Assembly: GCA_030849465.1 (NCBI GenBank)
Contig: JARVLF010000015.1
Location: forward strand, 1,550,001-1,614,000
DNA from: Moesziomyces globuligerus
Taxonomy: Eukaryota > Basidiomycota > Ustilaginomycetes > Ustilaginales > Ustilaginaceae
Direction of reading: 5' to 3'
DNA: 64,000 nucleotides
Made by a program: the position numbers and the translations under genes. Positions within the stretch are counted from its first letter, which is position 1, and each line of letters opens with the position of its first letter. The notes below the pieces were generated by a model. That model did no database searches. It worked only from the letters and a program-made list of their open reading frames with translations, and had not been told where the DNA came from. Shown one piece after another: positions 55,993 through 64,000 of this stretch.

Positions 55993-57983
55993 TTAATCGT
56001 CCTGAGGGGGCTTGACTGCGATCGCCAACGAGTGCTGGCCTGCAGTCGAAGCGGCCATGATGCGCCAAGCGCCCGGCTGGCCTGGCATGGCGATGGCCGT
56101 AGGCGTGTCCTTGCTCTGGTCGCCTCCCACATCCTCGGCCGGGTGTCCGAGCGCATCGTCCGAAGTCGTGCCCCACGAGTAGAGCGTGCCATCGGCTGCG
56201 AGCGCGAGCGTGAAGCGCATACCTGCGCTGATCGCGACGATCTTGGTCTTGCCATCCTTGGTCTTGGTCGCCTCGGGCGCCCACGATGGCGGGGAAGGGA
56301 AGGGCACCAGCGTAGGCTCGCGCACCACCACGGGATTCGAGGCGGTAGCGTCCTTGAGAGCCGGATGACTCGCGGGCAGGCCGAGCTTACCCTCGTCGCT
56401 GTCGCCGCAGATGTAGACCTCGCCATTGGCAAGCAGGAAGGCTGTGTGGAAGTTGCCGCCGACGATCTGCACCACCTCGGCGCCGTTGTGGCGCACGGGG
56501 CTGAGCGCAGCGATGGCATGCGGCGTGGCGATCTTGGACGCCTTGAGTCCCGTGCCGGTCTGTCCCTTGGTGTTGAGACCCCATCCAACCACTTTGCCGC
56601 TCTTCTCAACGGCAAAGCCGTTGGTGAGACCACAGAAGACGCGCTTGCACTCGGCAAGCCCCGTGATGGGCGTCGGGGTCAGGTCGCAGTCCTTGGGCGG
56701 CTCGTCCTTGGAGAACTTCTGGCCGACCCTGCGCGGGTTGGAGCTGCGTCCGAGCTGGTAGCAGGTGTTGGTGCCCCACGAGTAGACCTTGCCATGAAGG
56801 GTGAGAGCGAGGAAGTGGTTCTCGCCTGCGGCGACAGCGGCAAAGTGTTCGTTCTCGATGCCCGGAAGCGCGATCGGGTGCCACTGCTCACGGTTGTAGC
56901 CCGGCGCGTCGGTATCGGCGAAGCAGACGCGACCTTCACCGTCCTTGAAATAGCCCCAGGAGCGGAGGCGGCCGTGGTCGTCGAGCGCTACGCCCGCAGC
57001 GTCGGCCGAAGCGATGCGTGTGGCACGGAACTTCTCGACAGTGCCCTCCTTGCCATCGGCCGGATTGATGCCGCGACCGGAAGGCGAGATGCCTTCGACG
57101 GGGGCAAAGTTGAAGTAGGACTCCTCTGCATCACCCGAAGCGCCGCGGTGCTTTCGTCCAAGCGTGCCGTAGTCTTCGGCGCCGGACGTGAGGATGCGGC
57201 CCAGGCCGTCGATCATGACTGTGTGCATACCGCCGCCCACGATGACTTCGATTCCGCCTTCACCAAAGTCGCCATCGTCGATCTGCAGCGAGATCTCCTT
57301 GTTGCCGAAAGGCTTGGGCTTGTTGAGCTTGTTGGGCTTGTCGTCTTCGGGAGGGCCGACGCCGAACTGACCAGCGTCGCCAGATCCCCAAACGAAGAGC
57401 TTTCGCGGAAGCACGGCACCCTTCGCGTTGGTGGAGGAGGTGCCTGTGCTGACTTCGACAGCGATGCCCTGCGAAACGTCGTCGGCATGGACGGGCTGGA
57501 TGGGCCTGGGTACGCTGTTGATGGGTCCGGCGGGGGTAGGTGCGCGACGGCTGCGCTTTGTGGGGCGGGCGGTGCCATCGGCCATGTCGACATCTCCCGC
57601 AGGCTCGGCGGAAGCACCGCGTCCCTTGATGGGGCGCTTCTTGACGTCGGGCAGCGGGGCGGGGGCGTCATCCTCCTCCTGCAGCTCGTCCTCTTCTTCC
57701 TCGACCTCCTTGGCTCTCTTCTGACCGCGCTCGGCGCCGTCGTCGGCAGACTTGACAGACTTGACCGGCTTAGCAGCGCTCGCTTTTGTGCCCGAGACTC
57801 CGTTGCTCTGAGCCCTCTTGGACTTGTCGGCGCCAGTTGCCTTCGAGGCCGGCTTGGCTGCCGGTTTGGAAGCTTTAGCGGCGGCTGTGTGGGAGCGATC
57901 GACGGATTGTCGCGAGATGTCAGCCTCGGTAAAGATGGTCTCTGGATGAAGTTGGGCCGATCATACTCACATTTGGGAGCCAT
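55993..57983 (-). CDS. RCC1: RCC1-type Ran guanine-nucleotide exchange factor, two exons
   Basis: Exon 1 is 57983-57971 (13 nt, MAPK plus one base), the intron 57970-57885 (86 nt; GTGAGT donor, CTGAC branch site, CACAG acceptor) and exon 2 57884-55993. The product is 634 residues. Splicing adds a Lys/Ala-rich, NLS-like N-terminus (SAAKASKPAAKPASKATGAD) and an acidic patch (KEVEEEEDELQEEDDA) before the propeller. RCC1 repeats follow: KLFVWGSGDAGQFGVG, GGGMHTVMIDGLGRILTSG, HGKVYSWGTNTCYQLG, GKVVGWGLNTKGQTG, GEVYICGDSDEGKLGLP and GTLYSWGTTSDDALG. This is the chromatin-bound exchange factor that makes Ran-GTP in the nucleus (yeast Srm1/Prp20, fission yeast Pim1), which drives nuclear transport and spindle assembly. 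An ATG at 57585 in exon 2 would give a shorter form without the N-terminal tail. Same strand as GPD1. Confidence 0.94.
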
Positions 57984-58564
57984 CTTGATCCAGACGATCA
58001 GCGAGCGATGTTGAGATGAGATCGCGCAAGATGATGGAGAGGTGGGATTGACACGTCTCGACGCCTGCGCCGTTGTCTGAGCCTGAAACCAGCAGGCCCG
58101 GTTCAACTTCTTCGCGACCACGACGGAATTCTGGAAAGCGCGGCGTGCAGAAAATTTATGGGGCGCTGTTTGATCACGGCGTGGTCCAAGCGCCGAATGC
58201 TTTTCCTCCACACGTGATGGCTTCTGCTCCACACGCGCAATGCTGCTGCTGCTGTTTTTGGGTTGGCCGTGTTACTTTGCAGACAGGCGAGTGCCGGCGA
58301 CTCGGTGGCTCGGCTGTGGCTGCGGGTTCACGACGGTCTAGAGCGTTCGTGCATGCTATTTGCGTGCATGCCTCGGCAACTGCTCTTGCCTCAAAAGGCC
58401 TGCCTGCAGCACTGAGATAGCAACATGACAGCTCCGAGTTCCTCACATAGCGCTGCGGATTCGAGGAGCACGTACAGTGGATATATTTGATAAGGCCAAC
58501 ACTTGAGGCGTTGCTCTTCACCACCACCAGTGTTCAGTCACAGACAGATCAGCTCTTCGCAACC
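57984..58564. promoter_or_regulatory. Divergent promoter region of RCC1 and the Con-6-like gene
   Basis: About 580 bp between divergent starts. A TATA-like ATATATTT at 58481-58488 lies about 84 bp before the Con-6-like ATG, a typical distance for a regulated core promoter. No other feature was recognised. Confidence 0.55.
58481..58488 (+). promoter_or_regulatory. TATA-like box of the Con-6-like gene
   Basis: ATATATTT lies about 84 bp before the start codon at 58565, in a GC-rich surrounding where such AT runs are rare. The role is inferred from position and sequence. Confidence 0.5.
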
Positions 58565-59028
58565 ATGACCTACCGACCTCACCGTCGCGTCCCGGACAAG
58601 GACCGAGTCCTTGCCGGCTACAAAGTAAGTAAGAAACACGTTACATGCCCATCGACTCGACTGAGTATGGGGCTGAGCGGCCTTGACTGACCTTACTGCT
58701 TCTGAAACTCGTCTTGCTACGCTTGGCAAAGGCCGCACTTAACAACCCGGCCACCACGAGCGAGGCCCGAGCGCATGCACGCAAGAAGCTCCTCATGGTA
58801 TGTGCAATACCACAAGAGGCAAAGGTCATGAGGGTATGATACAGGAGCTGTGTTGCTAATGGCTGCGTATTTCTTCTTGCAATTTTTGGGTTCGATTTTG
58901 TGCTTGCTTTTCGTTTTCCTCTCGTTGCGTTGACACAGAGGGGCCGCATCAAGGACGCTCTGTTCTCCACCAGCTTCGACACACGCATCCGTCGAATGCT
59001 AGGCCTGAGGGCCAAGAGGAGGCACTAG
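58565..59028 (+). CDS. Con-6-like small protein, three exons
   Basis: Exons are 58565-58624, 58732-58797 and 58939-59028. Introns are 107 nt (GTAAGT...CAAAG) and 141 nt (GTATGT...ACACAG), both falling between codons. The product is 71 residues. The segment VLAGYKAALNNPATTSEARA, continuing HARKKLL, fits the Con-6 repeat (GYKA-L-NP-VS-EAK-HA), first described in a conidiation-induced Neurospora protein and found widely in fungi, often under stress or sporulation. The C-terminal half is basic (IRRMLGLRAKRRH) and lacks a second Con-6 repeat. The gene has more introns than any other in the window despite its size. All splice sites fit consensus and phases close exactly on a TAG stop. A TATA-like box sits about 84 bp upstream. 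The molecular role of Con-6 proteins is unknown. Confidence 0.85.
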
Positions 59029-59493
59029 ATTGGCGCAGCATATGCGCTTTATACCTGTCCATGTAGCTCACTTACGGTAGACCATATCGATACCCTGCCC
59101 TTCCGAGGCCGTATGGCTACAGTAGCTTGTGTGATTGCGTCGCGGCGACAGCGTGAGAGTGGAGGGAAGTGCGTCCACGTTCGTTCATGCACATGGCTGC
59201 CGGAAATTCAGGGTCCGTGCGTGCGGTGTGGGACAGAGCTGCGGGCCTGTGCTAAGTTGCTGTGCTGCTGTGTGTGGGGCTGCTGTCTGCAACCCTGCAT
59301 CGGTCGGTGCGGCAGGACTGCCCCACACTCTGCCTGGCCCTTGCACCTCCGCTGCCAAAGGGAGCTGGCCCCACCGGCTTCGAGAGGCTACATAAGCGGT
59401 CCCCAAGCTGCTCACACCTACCTCTTCACACCTCATCCGAAGCCATTCCAACTTCTGTCCAAGTTGCTGTGATCGCTTCCTTGCCACGCACTC
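59029..59493. promoter_or_regulatory. Intergenic region Con-6-like gene to AMS1
   Basis: About 465 bp between two plus-strand genes. A weak TATA-like sequence (CTACATAAGC) lies at about 59389-59398, roughly 100 bp before the AMS1 start. Nothing else was recognised. Confidence 0.45.
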
Positions 59494-62400
59494 ATGTGCC
59501 AACACGATGCGCCGCGCGGCGCCTCCAAGACGCCTGACTACCCCACGCAATCATCTTCCGAGCCTCGCCCCGTCCGCTCGGGCCTGATCCGTTCCGTCCA
59601 CGAGCGGCGTCTGGACGAATTCGTCGGCGGCCAGTTTGGCGACTACAATCTCGCCTCTGTCCTCTTCGAAGCCCGAACGGACGACGAGAAGTACGTTTCG
59701 ATCCAAAGCTGGACGCCCAAGTCTGGCTCCAAGCCCACCTTTGACGAGGCCAAGCGCCAGACCTACGTCAAGGCCAAGAAGGGCATCAAGTTCGGGCCCT
59801 CCTGGACCAACCACTGGCTCAAGCTCAAGCTCAACGTGCCCAAGGACTGGGTCGAAAAGGAGTGGCTTCAGCTCGAGTTCGACCCAGGATGCGAGGCGAT
59901 GATCTTCACCGAGGCAGGCATGCCGCTTCAGGGTATCACCGGCGGATTTGAAGACAATCGCCGCGTCGACTTCCCTCTCAAGAAGGAGTACCGTAAAGGC
60001 GTCACATTCTACATCGAGATCACCGCCAACGGAATGTTCGGTCTCCCCTCCGACGGCACGGGCGATCCGGACCCTAACCGATACTTCGAGCTTCAGTCGT
60101 GCGATATCGTCGTCAAGCGAGCCGAGGCCTGGAAGCTGCTGTGGGACTTTGACCTCCTCAAGGGCTGCGTCAAGAATCTGTCCAAGGACACCGAGCTGCA
60201 GAACCGCGCGCTCTGGGTGGCGAACCAGATCCAGAACACTTTCCGCAAGGGAGACCTGGAGAGTATCCCGCGCTGCCGTAAGCTTGCCCAGGAGATCCTC
60301 GGAAAAGATTGGGAGGAAGAGGTCGAATCGATCTACGATCAGGACGTCGTGAAAGGCCGCGAGGATGTGCGCATCTGGTCGCTCGGCCACACCCACATCG
60401 ACAGCGCCTGGCTCTGGCCCTACTCGGCTACCCAGCAGAAGGTCGCGCGTTCCTGGTCGACGCAGATCGATCTCATGGACAGGTTCCCCGAGCATCGCTT
60501 CACCGCCTCGACTGCCCAGCAGTACCAGTGGCTCGAGACCCTCTACCCGGACCTCTTCAAGAAGGTCAAGACCTACGTCGAAGACGGCCGCTTCCAGCCC
60601 ATCGGCGGTTCCTGGGTCGAATGCGATGCCAACATGCCGTCCGGCGAGGCCTTTGCGCGCCAGTTCCTGTACGGGCAGAGATACTTCCTCTCGCGATTCG
60701 GCAAGCGGTGCGACATCTTCTGGCTGCCCGACACGTTTGGATACAACGCTCAGATTCCTCAGCTGGCGCGCCAGTCGGGCTGCGAGTACTTCTTCACGCA
60801 GAAGCTCAGCTGGAACAACATCAACCGCTTCCCGCACAACACGCTCATGTGGGTCGGCCTCGACGGCACCCAGATCATCGTCCACATGACGCCCGTCAAC
60901 AATTACGACTCCAAGTGCTCCGTAGAGGAGATCGTGCGGGGCGTCAAGAACAATCAGGACCTCTGGGTGCAGCCCCACGCGCTCATGCTGTACGGATTCG
61001 GAGATGGCGGCGGCGGACCGACCGAAGTCATGCTTCAGCGCCTGCGACGTGCACGTGCCGCGAACAACAACGGCTTCAAAGACATCCCTCGTGTCCACGT
61101 TGGCAGGTCGGCAAAGGATTTCTTCGACCATGTCCGCGAGACGACGGACAACGGTCGTCGACTGGCCACGTGGTCGGGCGAGATCTACCTCGAGTTTCAC
61201 CGGGGCGTGTATACGTCGCACGGCTCGATCAAGCAGTGGAACCGACGCTTCGAGGCGTTCATGCAGAAGCTCGAGTGGCTCGCCACGCTGGCCTCCATCA
61301 AAGCTAGCGGCTACAAGTATCCCAAGGACGAGATCGATGCGATCTGGGAGCCGCTGTTGCTGAACCAGTTCCATGACTGTTTGCCCGGCAGTGCGATCCG
61401 CAAGGTGTACGACGACCTCGAGGAGATGTATGCCGATATGACCAAGCGGGGCAAGAAGCTGTGGCGCCAGGCGCTCAATGCGCTCGGCGTGGGAGAAGAG
61501 GCAGTCGGCGCCAGTGCCAAGGGGTACACGGCGATCAACACGCTCGATGTGCCCCGCTGCGAGCTGGTCGAGGTGCAGCTGTCGGACGGCATGCCCCGGG
61601 CCGAGGCGATCGCGCTCTCGCACCAGTCTGTGCAACTGTGCAATGCTGGTCAGAGCGCTCTGCTGATTCTCGAAGATCCCATTGGCCGAGGGCAGGCGAT
61701 GGTGAGAGACAAGCAAATGGCGGATCTGGAGGCGGACCAGCATGTGCGGGCCGTTGAGCTGGACCACAACTCGTTCCTGCTGCAGAGCGAAGCGATCGCC
61801 GTCAAGGTCTCAAAGGGCCGCATCACGTCGATCTACGACCGCATCGCCGACCGCGAGCTGATCGAGACCGGACGCACTGCCGGACTTTCCATCGCCGAAG
61901 ACTACCCGCCGCAATTCGACAACTGGGAGACGGAGCTCTATTCGCTCGACACCGAGGAGCCCATTCCGTTTACCCAGGTGCGGATCGCCGAGACTGGGCC
62001 ATGGCGTGCGAGCCTGGCGCTCGAGGCTAAATTCGGCCAGAGCACCGTGCGCATGAGCATCGTACTCGACGCACTGCCTGCAACGCAGTCGTTGAGTCCC
62101 AAGGGGGCTAGGCCGCTTCTGAGGTTTGACACTCAGATCGACTGGTGGGAGAAGCACCGCTTCCTGCGCTTCGAGGTGCCGACGCGTCTGCGCGCCGAGA
62201 CGGCGAGCTTCGAGACGCAGTTTGGCATCACCAAACGCCCGACTACGCGCAACACCAGCTGGGAGGCTGCCAAGTTCGAGGTCTGCGGACACCGGTTTGC
62301 GGATCTGTCCGAGGACGATTACGGTCTGAGTATCCTGACCGAGTCCAAGTATGGCTACAGTGTCGAGGGTGGGTTGATGAGGCTGTCGCTGCTCAAGGCG

Positions 62401-62943
62401 GGTACGTATCCGGATGCGCACGAGGATGAGGGCTTGCATCAGTTCGCCTTTGCCCTTTATCCGCACGTTGGAGGTGTGGGTAAGGGCAAGGTGGTGCATG
62501 TCGCCCGCGTGTTTAATGCGCGTTTCGATGTGGATCACGGCCGCGCGTCGAATGTTGACATCGCCACGCTCGAGCGCAGCACTGGCGCCAAGTCGTCGGA
62601 TTTGCACATGCCCATTGAGCTCGTCGAGGCAACGCGAGCGGGTGTGGTCATCGACACCATCAAGCGCGCCGAAGAGGACTTTGAGTACTACGGTCAGAAG
62701 CCTAAGGACAAGTCGTTCGGCATCGTCGTTAGGATGTACGAGTCGCTCGGCGCTCACGCAAAGCCTACGGTCAAGATCTCGGTCCCCGTCAAGGCTACCG
62801 CGCTCACCAACCTGCTCGAGGACGAAGACCACAAGCAATCCGAAGAGCTTGCTTTCAACACCTACGCCGACGAGAACGACAACACCTACGTTCAGCTCGA
62901 GTTCCGCCCCTTCGAGATCAAGACGCTCAAAATCTCGCTCTGA
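59494..62943 (+). CDS. AMS1: Vacuolar/cytosolic class II alpha-mannosidase (GH38, AMS1)
   Basis: A single-exon frame of 1,149 residues from ATG 59494. The context is weak (C at -3), but no other in-frame ATG precedes the conserved region. The GH38 catalytic domain starts with LGHTHIDSAWLWPY (zinc ligands H301 and D303) and has the nucleophile D378 in SWVECDANMPSGEAFARQ, FWLPDTFGYNAQIPQL and LLNQFHDCLPGSAIRKVYDD. The mid and C-terminal beta domains are complete. There is no signal peptide, consistent with Ams1, which in yeast reaches the vacuole from the cytosol by the Cvt/selective autophagy route and trims free oligomannosides. The length is close to the yeast enzyme (1,083). A long antisense open frame (59551-61767) is a codon-bias artefact. 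Confidence 0.97.
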   Translation: MCQHDAPRGASKTPDYPTQSSSEPRPVRSGLIRSVHERRLDEFVGGQFGDYNLASVLFEARTDDEKYVSIQSWTPKSGSKPTFDEAKRQTYVKAKKGIKFGPSWTNHWLKLKLNVPKDWVEKEWLQLEFDPGCEAMIFTEAGMPLQGITGGFEDNRRVDFPLKKEYRKGVTFYIEITANGMFGLPSDGTGDPDPNRYFELQSCDIVVKRAEAWKLLWDFDLLKGCVKNLSKDTELQNRALWVANQIQNTFRKGDLESIPRCRKLAQEILGKDWEEEVESIYDQDVVKGREDVRIWSLGHTHIDSAWLWPYSATQQKVARSWSTQIDLMDRFPEHRFTASTAQQYQWLETLYPDLFKKVKTYVEDGRFQPIGGSWVECDANMPSGEAFARQFLYGQRYFLSRFGKRCDIFWLPDTFGYNAQIPQLARQSGCEYFFTQKLSWNNINRFPHNTLMWVGLDGTQIIVHMTPVNNYDSKCSVEEIVRGVKNNQDLWVQPHALMLYGFGDGGGGPTEVMLQRLRRARAANNNGFKDIPRVHVGRSAKDFFDHVRETTDNGRRLATWSGEIYLEFHRGVYTSHGSIKQWNRRFEAFMQKLEWLATLASIKASGYKYPKDEIDAIWEPLLLNQFHDCLPGSAIRKVYDDLEEMYADMTKRGKKLWRQALNALGVGEEAVGASAKGYTAINTLDVPRCELVEVQLSDGMPRAEAIALSHQSVQLCNAGQSALLILEDPIGRGQAMVRDKQMADLEADQHVRAVELDHNSFLLQSEAIAVKVSKGRITSIYDRIADRELIETGRTAGLSIAEDYPPQFDNWETELYSLDTEEPIPFTQVRIAETGPWRASLALEAKFGQSTVRMSIVLDALPATQSLSPKGARPLLRFDTQIDWWEKHRFLRFEVPTRLRAETASFETQFGITKRPTTRNTSWEAAKFEVCGHRFADLSEDDYGLSILTESKYGYSVEGGLMRLSLLKAGTYPDAHEDEGLHQFAFALYPHVGGVGKGKVVHVARVFNARFDVDHGRASNVDIATLERSTGAKSSDLHMPIELVEATRAGVVIDTIKRAEEDFEYYGQKPKDKSFGIVVRMYESLGAHAKPTVKISVPVKATALTNLLEDEDHKQSEELAFNTYADENDNTYVQLEFRPFEIKTLKISL

Positions 62944-63388
62944 TTCCATGTCCATGCAAAGAATGTCCGTTCGATCCATTTGGGCCAAGTCTTTATGCCA
63001 ATCGATGATAGTCGTTCAGCGATCTTTGCCCTCGAGTGCCTGATCCGAAGCGCCTGCTGTGGATGCCTGCATTGCGACGTGCTTCGCTGACATGACTGCT
63101 GACTCGGACGACGCTGAAACACAAGATTCCGCAATCTCAGGCTCCCACGGTCTCCAATTTGTCTGTGAGCGCAAGCACAGCCTAGAAAGCCAATAGACAC
63201 GGCGAGGAAGCAAATTAGATGCCGCAAAGCAATGGAGGGAACGATGACACGGAGCGGTGAAAAGAGGGAAAAGCACGCTCAGACCGCGAAAGAAGTGGAA
63301 GACAGAAAAGACTGGAAACGCAGAGAAGATGAGGGGGAGATGGGCCCAAATGAGTCTGCGGTGGCGGATAGAGGGCCGCCGATTGAGC
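62944..63388. other. 3' intergenic region between AMS1 and the esterase gene
   Basis: About 445 bp between convergent stop codons. Open frames here (for example 63232-63480) overlap the esterase end on the other strand and lack a recognisable product. I see nothing further. Confidence 0.45.
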
Positions 63389-64000
63389 TCACGAGCACTG
63401 GAAGGCGCTGGCATCGTCTGTGTTCTTCTTGTTCTCCTGAAGACGGACCGAGGTCGGATAAGGGCAGAGAGGGCGGGTGAGGCGAACACCGTTGCTGAAC
63501 GGTGTGTCATCGCCGGACGTTGCGGGGACGTCGCCATCCTTGTTCTTGTAAGCGGCTCCGATGAGCACGTTGGGAGCCACGCCCTTTTCGACCCACTGGG
63601 TGAGGGCGACAAACATATCGTGCTTGTCATCGTATCGGAGTGGACGGCTGCCCGCCTCGCTCTGACCTGCACCACCAAAGTTCCAGCAGCCCGTGCCTCC
63701 TCGGCAGTGGAGCATGCCAGGGATGAGGTAGAGCTTGTAGGCCGACCTGGCCTTGTCGCCTACTTTCGCCAGCACCTGCTCGTAGTAGCGTCGCGACACC
63801 ATCGGTGGGACGAGCGAGTCGTCCAGACCGTGGTAGTGCAGCAGCTTGCCTCCGTTGTCGAAGAATTCACCGAGATCGGCGTTGAAGGTGATCGTGCCGC
63901 CGGGATCGAGACGTTGGCCTGTGCGGATCACCTCCGGAGTGACCTTCTCGGTGGCGTTGAACTCCGCTTTCGGATCCTTCTCTCCGAGCACCTGGAACTG
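63389..64000 (-). CDS. Tannase/feruloyl esterase family protein (C-terminal 203 residues; N-terminus outside window)
   Basis: The frame is open from the window edge (64000) to the stop at 63391-63389; the first visible residues are QFQVLGEKDPKAEFN. It shows the C-terminal part of a tannase/feruloyl esterase (alpha/beta hydrolase): KLLHYHGLDDSLVPP with the catalytic Asp, and KLYLIPGMLHCRGGTGCWNF with the catalytic His next to a Cys. In this family a disulphide joins the Cys beside the Ser and the one beside the His (CS-D-HC motif). VRLTRPLCPYPTSVRLQ and AFQC close the protein as in other members. Such enzymes are usually secreted and split ester bonds of feruloylated plant polysaccharides or tannins, which suits a plant-associated fungus. 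Signal peptide and Ser nucleophile lie outside the window, so secretion is inferred. Confidence 0.92.
   Translation of the reverse strand, partial: QFQVLGEKDPKAEFNATEKVTPEVIRTGQRLDPGGTITFNADLGEFFDNGGKLLHYHGLDDSLVPPMVSRRYYEQVLAKVGDKARSAYKLYLIPGMLHCRGGTGCWNFGGAGQSEAGSRPLRYDDKHDMFVALTQWVEKGVAPNVLIGAAYKNKDGDVPATSGDDTPFSNGVRLTRPLCPYPTSVRLQENKKNTDDASAFQCS

Noticed and set aside
56032..58014. 660-codon open frame antisense to RCC1
   Set aside because: Same codon-bias effect; the minus strand encodes clear RCC1 repeats and it even runs through the RCC1 intron.
59551..61767. 738-codon open frame antisense to AMS1
   Set aside because: It mirrors the AMS1 frame and arises from GC-biased codon use; no family resemblance, while the sense strand has all GH38 motifs.

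Overview
The window looks like nuclear DNA of a basidiomycete, most likely a smut fungus (Ustilaginomycotina, Ustilago/Sporisorium-like). It is GC-rich. Genes are large, mostly single-exon and encode eukaryotic housekeeping proteins with long low-complexity extensions. The few introns are short (71-141 nt), have GT...AG ends and sit close to the start codon. This placement rests on gene style and protein resemblance; no species can be named. I see no rRNA, tRNA, CRISPR array or recognisable transposon.

I support twenty protein genes, two of them cut by the window edges. Left part (1-25 kb): MON2 (-, C-terminus cut), a coiled-coil single-pass membrane protein (+), the RNase P/MRP zinc subunit RPR2/RPP21 (-, spliced), the ERAD ubiquitin ligase HRD1 (+), the H4K20 methyltransferase SET9 (-), a 3.1 kb gene-free stretch, an orphan gene (+), the CHCH protein MIX17 (-, spliced), the proteasome ATPase RPT3 (+) and pyrroline-5-carboxylate reductase PRO3 (+). 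Middle (25-50 kb): Golgi GDPase GDA1 (-), NAD kinase (+), a 6.2 kb gene-free stretch, a two-finger C2H2 transcription factor (+), a Sec7-PH Arf exchange factor (+) and the Rab exchange factor SEC2 (-). Right part (50-64 kb): an orphan gene whose start codon is split by an intron (+), NAD-glycerol-3-phosphate dehydrogenase GPD1 (-), Ran exchange factor RCC1 (-, spliced), a 71-residue Con-6-like protein in three exons (+), vacuolar alpha-mannosidase AMS1 (+) and the C-terminus of a tannase/feruloyl esterase (-).

This is an ordinary mixed chromosomal neighbourhood, not a metabolic cluster. Several products act in the secretory and vacuolar system (MON2, Sec7-PH GEF, SEC2, GDA1, HRD1, AMS1). Others serve nuclear functions (SET9, RCC1, RPR2, C2H2 factor), proteostasis (RPT3, HRD1) and redox or osmolyte metabolism (GPD1, NAD kinase, PRO3).

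The most interesting signals concern gene expression and protein targeting. GPD1 ends in a PTS1-like SRL and is preceded, in the same open frame and within an AUG-free leader, by an arginine-rich presequence-like stretch that could only be reached from a non-AUG codon. An orphan gene has an intron between AT and G of its start codon. The C2H2 factor has a roughly 1.1 kb leader nearly free of AUG. SET9 carries a duplicated W-containing motif in its long tail.
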